64,000 nucleotides of DNA from Clostridium_AW sp963515715 (lineage in GTDB: Bacteria; Bacillota; Clostridia; Clostridiales; Clostridiaceae), in contig NZ_CAUPZS010000022.1 in the NCBI RefSeq assembly GCF_963515715.1, forward strand, positions 7,158 through 71,157, read 5' to 3'. The translations under genes were made by a program, and so were the position numbers. A model generated the notes under the pieces. It worked only from the letters and a program-made list of their open reading frames with translations. It searched no databases and was not told where the DNA came from. This document shows positions 8,514 through 17,255 of the stretch, one piece after another (the first letter of the stretch is position 1; every line of letters begins with the position of its first letter).

Positions 8514-9077
8514 GTGAATAAAAAATTAGTAAGTATAATTATATCTGCTTTAACCGTAGTTTCACTATCTGCATGTAGAAACAAAAGATCTGATACTGCT
8601 GTTGATAATAAAAATAAAGAAAATATAACTATTACAGATCCAGATGATAAAACTAAGGATAACACTACAAAAAACTCTGACATTAAGACTAATCCAGATG
8701 TGAAAACCGATGAGGATAAGATTACCAATAGATATTCCATAGCAGGTATAGATAATCCATCAGAATTTGAAGATGCTTTTAATAAGATCAAAGAACTAGT
8801 AGCTTCTGATGATAAAGAAAAAGTATCTGAATATATAAATTTTCCTATCAATGTACACATAGACGGAAAAAAAGTAGCTATAGAAACTAAGAATCAATTT
8901 ATAAAAAATTATGATGAAATCTTTAATGATAACGTTAAAGCTAAACTAGCCAATCAAAAGGTTGAGGAAACCTTCGTAAACGATAATGGAGTAATGGTTG
9001 GCGACGGTGAAATATGGATTAGCGTATTTAATAATAGCACACACAAGTATTTAATCTATGCAATAAATAATAATTAA
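8514..9077 (+). CDS. Lipoprotein of unknown function
   Basis: A 187-residue protein with a classical lipobox (SLSAC, Cys21), then a linker very rich in Asp, Lys, Asn and Thr (about residues 25-70), then a globular domain of about 110 residues. That domain, with NEFEDAFNKIKELV-like helices and a terminal YLIYAINN strand, resembles the small NTF2-like/DUF4440-like extracellular domains seen in clostridial lipoproteins; this is a guess. GTG 8514 is chosen over GTG 8505, which is inside the AGGAG ribosome site. Divergent from the DUF4177 gene. Confidence 0.75.
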   Translation: MNKKLVSIIISALTVVSLSACRNKRSDTAVDNKNKENITITDPDDKTKDNTTKNSDIKTNPDVKTDEDKITNRYSIAGIDNPSEFEDAFNKIKELVASDDKEKVSEYINFPINVHIDGKKVAIETKNQFIKNYDEIFNDNVKAKLANQKVEETFVNDNGVMVGDGEIWISVFNNSTHKYLIYAINNN

Positions 9078-9162
9078 AAACCCACAACTGAGAAATTAAT
9101 TTAGAGGTAAAACAAATAAAAATGCTATGCAATGCTTCTTATGTTGTTTCGCTGCAATAAGA

Positions 9163-9225
9163 AGAGCTAAATATGTAGTGAAATAGCGACTTTTTCTGGA
9201 GCGACTTCACTACGTACTTAGCTCT
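9163..9225. repeat. Long imperfect inverted repeat between convergent genes
   Basis: Twenty-base arms at 9163-9182 and 9206-9225 match at 18 of 20 positions, and GCGAC recurs on both sides of the loop. It sits between the ends of the lipoprotein gene (9077) and the signal peptidase gene (9287). A second, smaller inverted pair (GCTTCTTAT / ATAAGAAGAGC) overlaps its left arm. It is probably a transcription end hairpin, though no good T-run follows. Confidence 0.5.
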
Positions 9226-9286
9226 CTATTTTGAAAACCAAATTATCTTTGTAGAAACTTATAATTGTGAACTAATCTTATATAGC

Positions 9287-9895
9287 TTAATACATACTGC
9301 CTATCTTATCAATTGGCCATATTCTATATAATACCTTACCTTTAACCTGCTTAAAATCTATGGGTCCTAGATCTCTACTGTCTAGACTTACTTCTCTATT
9401 ATCTCCTAATACAAATACTTTGTTTTCAGGTACTTTTATGGGAAGTGAGAATGCACCAGTATAAGTTTCTCCCTGTTCTTTGATATAATTTTCCTCTATT
9501 TTTTCTCCATTTACATATAAATACCCTTCTTTTATATCTATTAAATCTCCTGGTATTCCTACAACACGTTTAATCAAATATCTCTTTTTACCTTGTCCCA
9601 AAATAGAATCTAAAGTTTCCTTTGCATCAGTATATGTATTGTGGATTATTCCCTTACTTTCCTCATATTTGTCTAGTATTATAATGTCTCCTCTTTTAGG
9701 TTCTTTAAATAAGTAATTTAGTTTATATTCAAATATTCTTTCTCCTTCAAAAACAGTATTCTCCATAGAACTTTCTAATATCATAGGCATAGCAAATACA
9801 TTACTTTTTATAATGAATGTAATAACTATAGAAAATACAAGGACAAATGCCCATTCCATCAATTCTCTTTTAATAGATTTATTAGTATCACTCAT
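9287..9895 (-). CDS. Type I signal peptidase
   Basis: This 202-residue membrane-anchored protease removes signal peptides from exported proteins. There is a single N-terminal membrane segment (about residues 15-36) and then the S26 domain. The catalytic Ser region reads ESSMENT instead of the usual SMxPT, box D is KRVVGIPGD with the catalytic Lys, and box E is VFVLGDNREVSLDSRDLG. The changed residues after the Ser-Met pair are unusual. The second ATG (9895) is chosen because the first is one base from the AGGAGG site. Single-gene unit. Confidence 0.9.
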   Translation of the reverse strand: MSDTNKSIKRELMEWAFVLVFSIVITFIIKSNVFAMPMILESSMENTVFEGERIFEYKLNYLFKEPKRGDIIILDKYEESKGIIHNTYTDAKETLDSILGQGKKRYLIKRVVGIPGDLIDIKEGYLYVNGEKIEENYIKEQGETYTGAFSLPIKVPENKVFVLGDNREVSLDSRDLGPIDFKQVKGKVLYRIWPIDKIGSMY

Positions 9896-9980
9896 TTTCA
9901 TTCCTCCTTAGTAACCTTTTTATTTATAACAAGTTTTTCCTCTCTATTTGAATTATCAATTGATTTTATAATAATAAAGC

Positions 9981-10856
9981 TTAATCAAATCTTTCCCTAT
10001 AGCCACAGCTTTTGCATAGTTCTTCTACCACTTCTCTTCTGGAAAATCCATTTAAAATATTGGTTGCTCTATCTCCTTCTACTATTTTTGAAAAATTGCT
10101 TTCATTAATATTTCCTAAATTCACTATACCCTCTCCATCAAGACAACAAGGGACTACTGTTCCGTCTACTAATATACCTATTTGATTTCTAAGTCCATAA
10201 CAAAAACCTTGGCTACTCCTATTTAGATTTTTTAAATCTGGCCACTGAAATTCATAATCCTGATTTAAATATATTCTCTCTTTAAGTTTAATTCCCCTGC
10301 CTGGTTCAATTTTTTCTTCAATCCTATAATCTAAATTAAACTCCTCCTCAATTATCTGTAAAATATCGCGATTTATCTCTCTTTGAAGATTTGTTATATT
10401 ATCTTTATCTAAATTCCATAATCTAAAGGATATTAACATATCAGTATGAGAATTAGCTTCTTTTGTAAAATCTATAATATCCTTAATATATTCCTCTTTA
10501 TCACATACCATATTGTTTCCGTCAAAGCTGTGCAATGAAAAATTAATCTGCCGTAAAGCTGGCTTATTAATTAATTTTTCTCTTGCTTTCTTTATAAGAG
10601 TTCCATTGGTAGTAATGTTTACTTTAAAACCCTTCTCATAGCTTATCTCTAAAAACTCATCTATTTGCGGATGAAGTAGAGGTTCTCCTTTTATATGAAA
10701 ATATATATATTCTGTGTAAGGCTTAATTTGTTCTAGTATATTCTCAAAGGTTTCTATCGTCATAAACTGTTGAGTTCTATTAGTTTTTGGACAAAAGCTA
10801 CAGGAAAGATTGCATACATTTGTAATTTCAATATAAAACTTCTTAAATTTCTTCAT
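9981..10856 (-). CDS. Radical SAM/SPASM domain protein
   Basis: A 291-residue radical S-adenosylmethionine enzyme. The [4Fe-4S] motif CNLSCSFC lies at about residues 16-23, followed by a GEPLLHP segment that binds SAM and a TTNGT strand. The C-terminal part has CC in VVPCCLDGEG and a final CKSCGYR, matching a SPASM/twitch auxiliary cluster domain. Such proteins mature peptides or modify enzymes; no precursor peptide gene is visible beside it, so the substrate is unknown. GGAG precedes the start. It is separated from the signal peptidase gene by about 85 bp. Confidence 0.85.
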   Translation of the reverse strand: MKKFKKFYIEITNVCNLSCSFCPKTNRTQQFMTIETFENILEQIKPYTEYIYFHIKGEPLLHPQIDEFLEISYEKGFKVNITTNGTLIKKAREKLINKPALRQINFSLHSFDGNNMVCDKEEYIKDIIDFTKEANSHTDMLISFRLWNLDKDNITNLQREINRDILQIIEEEFNLDYRIEEKIEPGRGIKLKERIYLNQDYEFQWPDLKNLNRSSQGFCYGLRNQIGILVDGTVVPCCLDGEGIVNLGNINESNFSKIVEGDRATNILNGFSRREVVEELCKSCGYRERFD

Positions 10857-10941
10857 TGGTTACGCTCCAGTTCTATGTTTTTATATATTCTACATCAGTC
10901 ACTATAATACATGTAGATCATAGGTAATTCAACCTGATAAT

Positions 10942-11418
10942 TTACTTTTCTTTTAAAATAATTGTACTTGGATAAAAGTTATATTTTTTATAAAAACCCA
11001 ATGCTTCCTCATTTCCGCTAACCACTCCAATTATCTTTGATTTCACTTTATTTTCATTCATCCAACTCAATGCAGAAGACATTAAACAATCTCCAACATT
11101 AAGTTTTCTATATTCTTTTCGTACAAATATAGAATCAATTTCTCCTATACCATCATCAGTTATTGAGCTCACACAATATCCTATAATTTTATTCATACTT
11201 ATATCTTTAGCTAAATGAACTCTTAATCTACCGCCTTGTGATTTTTCAATGAGTCCTTTCTTTCTATTTTCAAAGATATTAATGCTATAAAATTCTTTGA
11301 AATAAGGAGATTTTTCCTCGTGATGTTGATTTAATTCTTCCCATAAGGATTGTATTGAATTTAATAATTCTTCTTCTCCAATTATATACTTAATATTTTT
11401 ATTTTGTGGTAAACTCAA
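10942..11418 (-). CDS. GNAT family acetyltransferase
   Basis: This 158-residue protein has the GNAT fold. The acetyl-CoA pyrophosphate loop region reads VRKEYRKLNVGDCLM, in place of Q/RxxGxG/A, followed by a C-terminal GNEEALGFYKKYNFY block. It probably acetylates a small molecule or protein amine. It starts with TTG after AAGGG. It lies 15 bp downstream of the S41 protease gene and is probably cotranscribed with it. Confidence 0.85.
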   Translation of the reverse strand: MSLPQNKNIKYIIGEEELLNSIQSLWEELNQHHEEKSPYFKEFYSINIFENRKKGLIEKSQGGRLRVHLAKDISMNKIIGYCVSSITDDGIGEIDSIFVRKEYRKLNVGDCLMSSALSWMNENKVKSKIIGVVSGNEEALGFYKKYNFYPSTIILKEK

Positions 11419-11433
11419 ACTTTTCCCTTCTTT

Positions 11434-12684
11434 CTAATTTAATATTTTTTCAATTACAGCATCTTTTTTGTTTATATAATCTATTATACTAGGTTCAACA
11501 TTAATATCTGGCATTAAAGAATCCGTATCTTCTTTAGAGTTTTTAAAATATTTAACTGAATAACTAACCGTAATTCCCGTATTATCCAAATATAATTCTT
11601 TAACTTCGCCATAGTGATTAGGCTTCCCTCCCGTAGGTTCTCCAATAAAAGTTGCCTGTGTTTTATTCTTAAAGGTTAAAGCGTTTAATATAGCCGAAGA
11701 AAAAGTTCTTCTTCCTACTACAACATATAGCTTATCCTTACCATTCAATTCTTCCCTTTTCTTTAGCTCTTTGAAGAATGGATTCATAATGGTAGAATTC
11801 CCTCCTCCATTATGTCTTAAATCAATAACAAGCTTCTCAACCTTGTTATTATCTATAAAATCAAACATTTCTCTTGTAAATTGTTTGAAAGGCTTTTCTT
11901 CCATCTCTGAGCAGGAATTGTATTGAAAATATAAAGTATTCTCTTCCTTAATGTATTCATACCAGTAATTTATATATGGATTACGTAAATATAGGGGATT
12001 ATTATTATCCTCTACCATCTGTCCTATATATTTTATGTTTTCTACTTCATCTGGTTCTATATCAACTTTTATCTCTTTTCCTTTTTCATCTAAAAAAATC
12101 ATATTTATTTTATCTTCATTTATAATATTTAGTCCCTTTAATATTTCAGGCATGATTAAATATCTTACCGCCAAATTCTTAAATTGAGGAGAATTTTCAT
12201 GTGATATAATAGGTTTTAATAGTTCCAATACCTCCGATATATCCTTGCCATTTATTTTATCTAATTTAAGATTAATAGTATTTTTATATTCCTCTGGTGC
12301 ATCAATAACATAAATTCCTTCTTTAAACCAATAGAGTTTTAATGGATATATAGTTTCTATATTAGGATATACCATTGTATGTCCATCTCCTATTGATGCA
12401 ATTATTTTACTTAATTGAACTTTAATTTCTTCATCTGAGTAATCATTTACCTTGTTTTTCAACTCATCCATATCTATATAAAAATCCTCTTTCTTTACTT
12501 TGAAAAATAAATTCTTATGTCTTTTGGGTAACTGCTCTTCTAGATAAGTAATATCATTTACCCATTTGCCATTTCTATTATGAGCTATAGTTGGTTTCGT
12601 AGAACTACTGCAAGCAACCATTGATATAGATATAATCATTGTTAAACTAGCAGCTAAAGCTTTTGATACAAAATTTCTTTTCAC
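11434..12684 (-). CDS. S41 family (C-terminal processing-type) protease lipoprotein
   Basis: A 416-residue exported lipoprotein: signal sequence with lipobox SMVAC (Cys25), a helical N-terminal cap region containing GDGHTMV, and a C-terminal tail-specific protease domain. Conserved blocks are LVIDLRHNGGG, then GRRTFSSAILNA, where the Ser pair holds the expected nucleophile, and GEPTGGKPNHYGE. No PDZ domain is obvious, so it is closer to S41 peptidases without PDZ than to CtpA. It starts at GTG behind GGGGG. It is followed closely by a GNAT gene. Confidence 0.88.
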   Translation of the reverse strand: MKRNFVSKALAASLTMIISISMVACSSSTKPTIAHNRNGKWVNDITYLEEQLPKRHKNLFFKVKKEDFYIDMDELKNKVNDYSDEEIKVQLSKIIASIGDGHTMVYPNIETIYPLKLYWFKEGIYVIDAPEEYKNTINLKLDKINGKDISEVLELLKPIISHENSPQFKNLAVRYLIMPEILKGLNIINEDKINMIFLDEKGKEIKVDIEPDEVENIKYIGQMVEDNNNPLYLRNPYINYWYEYIKEENTLYFQYNSCSEMEEKPFKQFTREMFDFIDNNKVEKLVIDLRHNGGGNSTIMNPFFKELKKREELNGKDKLYVVVGRRTFSSAILNALTFKNKTQATFIGEPTGGKPNHYGEVKELYLDNTGITVSYSVKYFKNSKEDTDSLMPDINVEPSIIDYINKKDAVIEKILN

Positions 12685-12747
12685 CTCTATATCCCCCTTC
12701 TGACCAAAGACAACACTCTTTTTTCTTACAGGATTCTATTTAATGAC

Positions 12748-13290
12748 CTATATGCAATTATTAATATAATTAACTAAAGGTGTTATTGTATTTTTATCTG
12801 TAAAATCTACTTTATCTCCATAGGTAGCTAAAAACTCTCTTTCTTCATCTGTTAATTCATCTTCAGATTTCTTAGCCGTTACCTTTTTAAGCATTGACAT
12901 CATGGATTTGTGCAATAAACTTAGTTTTTTATATTCTATTCCGCCACGAAAATGGAAAAACTCTATGTTTTCTCCCATGGGCTTAGGGAAATTTTTTTCT
13001 ATGATTGGGATAAAAATTTCTTTTTTATCTGTGGAAGCAAGTCCTACCGTATATACTATTATTTTTTTATCTTTTAAAATATGCAAATTTTTAGTTATAA
13101 GAGATACTCCTGAAATACCGCTAGCATAAAGTCCTCCACCATAAACAATAATGTCATATTCCTTTAACTTTTCTGCCTTAATCTCCGAAGCATCAAACAA
13201 ATCACCCTTTACTTCCTCCGATATCCACTGAGCATATTTTTTACTGCTACCATATTTAGATTTGTATATTACTGCTATTTTATTATCCAT
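12748..13290 (-). CDS. Flavodoxin domain protein
   Basis: A 180-residue cytosolic flavodoxin-fold protein. The N-terminal VIYKSKYGSSKKYAQWI is the FMN phosphate loop, followed by a DIIVYGGGLYASG loop next to the isoalloxazine ring. The family (Flavodoxin_5, HemG-like) includes menaquinone-dependent protoporphyrinogen oxidase relatives, but in clostridia these are usually uncharacterised electron carriers. The C-terminal region adds a short helical extension with EREFLATYG. Single-gene unit with the ribosome site GAGG. Confidence 0.85.
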   Translation of the reverse strand: MDNKIAVIYKSKYGSSKKYAQWISEEVKGDLFDASEIKAEKLKEYDIIVYGGGLYASGISGVSLITKNLHILKDKKIIVYTVGLASTDKKEIFIPIIEKNFPKPMGENIEFFHFRGGIEYKKLSLLHKSMMSMLKKVTAKKSEDELTDEEREFLATYGDKVDFTDKNTITPLVNYINNCI

Positions 13291-13361
13291 GTTCTTTACC
13301 TCGCTAAATTATATTTTTATAAAAATTTATTTCCAACAATTTGATTATGCTAACTATCCTC

Positions 13362-13451
13362 TTACCATTTTTCTTTCATAATTTCATCCTTTTTAATTTT
13401 GTATTCTTCTTCACTGATTATGCCATCATCTCTTAATTTTAATAACGCCAT
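13362..13451 (-). pseudogene. SHOCT domain remnant, in frame after the small TM gene
   Basis: A 29-codon open stretch reads MALLKLRDDGIISEEEYKIK and on to a terminal KEKW, a clear SHOCT (short C-terminal) domain. It is in the same frame as the small membrane gene just upstream, from which it is separated by two adjacent TAA codons and two further codons. SHOCT domains normally end larger proteins, often after a membrane helix, so this looks like the detached tail of one gene. It has no ribosome site of its own. Confidence 0.6.
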
Positions 13452-13460
13452 CCATATTTA

Positions 13461-13616
13461 TTAATTATTTAAATTTTTATTCTTTAATAATTCTCTTATT
13501 TCTACTAGTACTTTTAGGTTTTCCTTTAATAATGTAGTAGTTAAAGATCTATTTATTGCCTCAGTTATAATTATGTATAATAAAACAAATAATATAATGT
13601 ATAAAAATATCACCAT
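13461..13616 (-). CDS. Small single-pass membrane protein
   Basis: A 51-residue protein with one N-terminal membrane helix (about residues 2-20) and a cytosolic amphipathic helix (KENLKVLVEIRELLKN). ATG 13616 is chosen because AAGGGGG precedes it; an ATG at 13649 has no such site. The stop is a double TAA and the same frame then continues into a SHOCT domain, so this may be the truncated front of a membrane-SHOCT protein. Confidence 0.6.
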   Translation of the reverse strand: MVIFLYIILFVLLYIIITEAINRSLTTTLLKENLKVLVEIRELLKNKNLNN

Positions 13617-13676
13617 ATACCTTTCCCCCTTGGAAATCTTATTGAACATAAATTTTAAAAATAAATATCGCTCACC

Positions 13677-14426
13677 TTATAAATAATTACAAACTTCCCT
13701 CAATTCCATATTGCTGCAGGAACTGACTAATTCACTCAGTATTGCTTTATGCCCCGCTCCATATATTACTAAAATTCGATCTCCTGGTTCTACTATACTT
13801 TTTAGATTCCCAAATATACGTATATTTCTTTCATACCAAGTTGAAAGAACTTTAGCACCACAATATGTGTCACCTGCTCCAATAGAGGCAAAATCTACAT
13901 AAAGACTATGATTTTCCATAACCCATTGAGGAGTATTTAAATATTTTAGCACATCTATAACTGTTGCAGTTTTTATTAAATTATTTACTGTACTATCAAT
14001 TTCATTGGTTTTTCTAATAAAATTATTATAAAAATCCTTTTGAAACTCTTGAGCATACTCCATTGCATCCTCAAAGGGCAACTCTAGTTCCTCATTTATT
14101 GCATAAACCCTTGGATGATTCATAATTTTTGCTAGTCTAAGCCCTAACTGATGAATTTCATTTCTATTTAAAGAATAGTTTCCATTACAATACTGCCTAT
14201 ATGAATTGTTCAATACTCTATCCCATCTTAAACATTCTTCCACAGCTATTTTATTGGGATTTATGCGACTTAATTTATCTACTACTTCAATTATTTCCTC
14301 TTGTTTTTCTGAGGATAATATATTTGACACTTTAAAATCTATAAAATCATTTTCTGGTGGGTCAAAATGATATGTGCCTAAAACAAAAATTTCTGCTTTT
14401 GATGATAATTTAAAGCTACTATTCAT
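13677..14426 (-). CDS. DUF5694 (TraB/TIKI-like) protein
   Basis: This 249-residue protein has the features of DUF5694, related to the TraB/TIKI putative metallohydrolase fold: an N-terminal LGTYHFDPP, then KIAVEEC, and a C-terminal IYGAGHKAIL with a His. There is no signal peptide, so it acts inside the cell. The activity is not established for these families. It lies 28 bp beyond the small membrane gene and 38 bp from DUF3267 on the same strand, so a short transcript is possible. Confidence 0.7.
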   Translation of the reverse strand: MNSSFKLSSKAEIFVLGTYHFDPPENDFIDFKVSNILSSEKQEEIIEVVDKLSRINPNKIAVEECLRWDRVLNNSYRQYCNGNYSLNRNEIHQLGLRLAKIMNHPRVYAINEELELPFEDAMEYAQEFQKDFYNNFIRKTNEIDSTVNNLIKTATVIDVLKYLNTPQWVMENHSLYVDFASIGAGDTYCGAKVLSTWYERNIRIFGNLKSIVEPGDRILVIYGAGHKAILSELVSSCSNMELREVCNYL

Positions 14427-14464
14427 AATGTTTATCCCCCCATAATTTCTTTTTTATCCATTAA

Positions 14465-15031
14465 TTAAAATCTATAATATGTTTCCCATCCTTTATTTCT
14501 CACAATTACTCCTTTAGGTAAATTGAAAGTCATAATAAAAAAACCTAATATATCCCCACAGGAGAGCAGAGCATTTAATTGAGCCAAATTAAAAACGAAT
14601 TTATTCCATCCTAAAAAGCACATTGAAATTATGGGAATCACAGACAAAACCATAAGCGGCATTAATAAACATAATATAAATCTTTTCTTACTCATCTCCC
14701 CTTCGTAGTAAGCATAAAATATTCCCTTCTCTAACCACATGCCAAATATAACATTATCTGATTTTATGCTCTCTGGAAAAACTAATGCGTGAATAGTCTC
14801 ATGAATTGGGATGATGAGTATAAAAGATATAATAAAATAGATAAAGCTAAAAACCCTAATTTGCTTAAATAAAATTATGGCAATAACCCACATAATAATC
14901 CAAGTTATAATTGCTATTGGAACAGAATATAGCAGATATTTATCTTGACTAGGTTCTTTTGCTTTTATCCAATTTCCTTGAGCAGGATTAAATTCTTCAC
15001 TTAATGGCATCTCAGACTTAATAAATTTCAA
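14465..15031 (-). CDS. DUF3267 membrane zinc-metalloprotease-like protein
   Basis: A ~188-residue membrane protein of the DUF3267 family. It has an HETIHAL motif (HExxH zincin signature) at the end of a membrane helix, and about four membrane segments. The motif suggests an intramembrane metalloprotease-like fold, but activity is unproven for the family. A TTG at 15031 with GGGGGG upstream is the best start; the upstream ATG at 15067 has none and would overlap the DUF6440 gene. Probably cotranscribed with that gene. Confidence 0.75.
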   Translation of the reverse strand: MKFIKSEMPLSEEFNPAQGNWIKAKEPSQDKYLLYSVPIAIITWIIMWVIAIILFKQIRVFSFIYFIISFILIIPIHETIHALVFPESIKSDNVIFGMWLEKGIFYAYYEGEMSKKRFILCLLMPLMVLSVIPIISMCFLGWNKFVFNLAQLNALLSCGDILGFFIMTFNLPKGVIVRNKGWETYYRF

Positions 15032-15063
15032 TGCTCTTCCCCCCTCTTGTAAATTATATGATA

Positions 15064-15252
15064 TCAATCATCTATAGATGAAACAACAGGTTTACCATCC
15101 CCATCTAAAAGCACTGTAATTCCTCCAGCGTATCCATCCCAGGAAAACAAGTAATTCACTCCTGTCTTCTTATCTACAATTATTTTAATTCCTGATATTG
15201 TACCCTCTTTATAAATCACATCAAATCTTCCATTAGAATTTTTATTAAACAT
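15064..15252 (-). CDS. DUF6440 family small protein
   Basis: A 62-residue protein covering one DUF6440 domain: GRFDVIYKEG, IKIIVDKKTGVNYLF, an aromatic Gly-rich turn and a C-terminal LLDGDGKPVV. The family is a small beta protein of unknown role common in clostridia. It has a GGAGG ribosome site and runs into the DUF3267 gene, whose likely start is 33 bp beyond its stop. Confidence 0.85.
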   Translation of the reverse strand: MFNKNSNGRFDVIYKEGTISGIKIIVDKKTGVNYLFSWDGYAGGITVLLDGDGKPVVSSIDD

Positions 15253-15320
15253 AATTTATCCCTCCATAATAACTATTTATAATATCTATTTTCATTTGAA
15301 ACTTTTAGCTTAATATCTTC

Positions 15321-15794
15321 CTATCCTCTGATTTTAATCTCAACATCATTAATGTATTTTCCTATAATCTCTACATCCGGTGGATTTATTTCACTTGGTA
15401 TTTCATCTAACTCAAAAAATTGTAAAGAAATACTTTCTTCATTTTCTAAGTCTAATTCTCCACTATGCTTATCTGATATAAATACAGTAACAACATTATA
15501 AACTTCATCGCCGTTAGGGTATATATAATGCTGCCCTTCCCCTGAAAAAACACCAAACAATTTTAGATTATTTGAGTGTATTTCTAACCCTGTTTCTTCC
15601 TTAACTTCTCTAGTGGCAGCTTCTTCTACCCTTTCACCAATTTCTACTGAGCCACCAGGTAACCCCCATTTATTATTATCCCTTCTTAATTGTAATAAAA
15701 TTTTATTTTCATCTCTTATAACAACACTTGTACCGCATTGAATAAGTGGCCTACATCCTACAATTTCTCTTAATTCAAGCATATAGTTTGCCAT
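15321..15794 (-). CDS. Nudix hydrolase
   Basis: A 157-residue Nudix hydrolase. The Nudix box GGSVEIGERVEEAATREVKE... fits GX5EX7REUXEEXGU (start near residue 49), and NKWGLPGG precedes it. The family cleaves nucleoside diphosphates linked to another moiety; the substrate cannot be predicted. The second in-frame ATG at 15794 has GGAGG at the correct distance. A second, separate Nudix gene lies at 17256-17699. Confidence 0.9.
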   Translation of the reverse strand: MANYMLELREIVGCRPLIQCGTSVVIRDENKILLQLRRDNNKWGLPGGSVEIGERVEEAATREVKEETGLEIHSNNLKLFGVFSGEGQHYIYPNGDEVYNVVTVFISDKHSGELDLENEESISLQFFELDEIPSEINPPDVEIIGKYINDVEIKIRG

Positions 15795-15996
15795 AATACC
15801 CTCCATTATTTATCAATTATTTCTATATTATACATACTATATTTTCTTTATTATCTATATTTTAACATTACCCTAACTAAAAATACAGTATTACCTCTCA
15901 CTGCGTATAAAACCAAGCGTCACTTACTTTATAAGCTTACGCCATAGCTAATAATTTTAATACTTCCGTTTTTATAAAATAAAATATTTAATTCAT

Positions 15997-16251
15997 CTAT
16001 TTTTTTACACTTTCAATTTGAACATATTCAAATCTATACTTTTGTCCTGTAGGATTTTCCTTATCCTTTGGCACCTCTTCATTAAACATATTATAAGGTC
16101 TTGCGAATACTCCACACTCCCCATAAAGAGCTTTATATATTACTAATTCTTCTCTTGTTTCTGAATGTATAGCAACATCTAATAATAAGTATAAATCTCC
16201 TTTAAAATGTCTAAATATTTTTCCTTTATATTCATATAAATTTCTTTCCAT
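15997..16251 (-). CDS. DUF1653 domain protein
   Basis: An 84-residue protein made of one DUF1653 domain: YRHFKGDLYLLLDVAIHSET-like (here IFRHFKGDLYLLLD), then LVIYKALYGECGVFARPYNMF. The family is small, cytosolic and of unknown function. ATG 16251 follows GGAGGATAAG. It stands alone; the terminator at 16326-16357 separates it from the gene upstream. Confidence 0.88.
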   Translation of the reverse strand: MERNLYEYKGKIFRHFKGDLYLLLDVAIHSETREELVIYKALYGECGVFARPYNMFNEEVPKDKENPTGQKYRFEYVQIESVKK

Positions 16252-16325
16252 CTTATCCTCCAATTTTTTTATTTATTCCATTCTTCTTATACCTTCATTA
16301 TTTATATTTTATCATCTCAATAATT

Positions 16326-16357
16326 AAAAAAGAAGGTACTTTTTAGCACCTTCTTTT
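16326..16357. terminator. Bidirectional terminator
   Basis: AAAAAGAAGGT (16326-16336) pairs with ACCTTCTTTTT (16347-16357), flanked by A and T runs. It lies after the stop of the YoaP-type gene and before the DUF1653 gene on the minus strand. Confidence 0.8.
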
Positions 16358-16423
16358 TACTAGAATTTTAAAATACTTATATAATAATTTTTTCTAACTA
16401 TACTTATCACTTTTCAATAACAT

Positions 16424-17179
16424 CTATCTTATCTTATCCATAAGTTTATAGAACTTATTTTCGTTTATGATGTCATTTGTAATAAATTTACCATTATAAA
16501 ATAGACTATATATACTGCATGCTGTAGGTATGTTCATTGCTTCTTCCTTAGTATTTATCTTTATAATTTCAAGTGGAATTCCCTCTTTTTGCGCTAATTC
16601 CTTTAATACTATATTTGTATAATACTCCGTATATGGACATCTATTAGAATAATATACTGCTAATCCATTCTTATTTTCACATATGTTGTTCTTTGCACAC
16701 TCATTAAAAGTCGGAGTAATAGCATTAGGATTATTCTTATATACTAATAATTCAAAATAAGGAGGTGCTGTATCACATATTTCAAAGCCTTGCTTTAAAA
16801 AGAACTTCTTATCCGCTAAATATGGTCTTTTCTTATCACTAGATAAAAGAATAATACCATCCTTATCTTTTAAATCTTTAATACATTCATTTAATAAGTT
16901 TTTACCATATCCCTTCCCTCCATAGCTACCCGCTACCCAAAAACAGTTAATCACCATATAATTAGGAGCGTTAACTGGCAGCCAGGATATTTCTGCAGGA
17001 CAATATTCAATAAAAACTTTATGTCTCACATCATATTTTTTGAAAACATATCCTTCATCTATTCTCTCTTTAATCCATTGCTTTTTCTTAAGATATCCTT
17101 CTTTACACTTTTTATCGGAAATGGCACAACAAATATGTTCTTCATCAATATTATTTTGATTTAATTTTATAATCTCCAT
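16424..17179 (-). CDS. yoaP: GNAT acetyltransferase with YoaP C-terminal domain
   Basis: A 251-residue fusion. An N-terminal GNAT domain (acetyl-CoA loop AGSYGGKGYGKN) is followed from about residue 140 by the YoaP extension, with conserved Cys in FNECAKNN and a later YYSNRCPYTEYY block. Length and order match YoaP. The role of the tail is unknown, though its spacing suggests a thioredoxin-like fold (CPYTEYY resembles a CPYT active site with the second Cys lost). ATG 17179 follows GGGGATG. The gene ends at the terminator 16326-16357. Confidence 0.85.
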   Translation of the reverse strand: MEIIKLNQNNIDEEHICCAISDKKCKEGYLKKKQWIKERIDEGYVFKKYDVRHKVFIEYCPAEISWLPVNAPNYMVINCFWVAGSYGGKGYGKNLLNECIKDLKDKDGIILLSSDKKRPYLADKKFFLKQGFEICDTAPPYFELLVYKNNPNAITPTFNECAKNNICENKNGLAVYYSNRCPYTEYYTNIVLKELAQKEGIPLEIIKINTKEEAMNIPTACSIYSLFYNGKFITNDIINENKFYKLMDKIR

Positions 17180-17255
17180 CAATACATCCCCTTTTATAGA
17201 CAAAATAATTATAGGTTTATGTAGAGTTTACTTATCAAAATATCTATAATATTTT

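Noticed and set aside
8486..8860. Minus-strand open frame of 124 codons
   Set aside because: It mirrors the lipoprotein gene on the plus strand and has no ribosome site; its hydrophobic look comes from the complement of a Lys/Asp-rich linker.
9981..10856. Radical SAM/SPASM gene considered as a RiPP maturase
   Set aside because: No precursor peptide gene or transport partner is seen in the flanking 2 kb.
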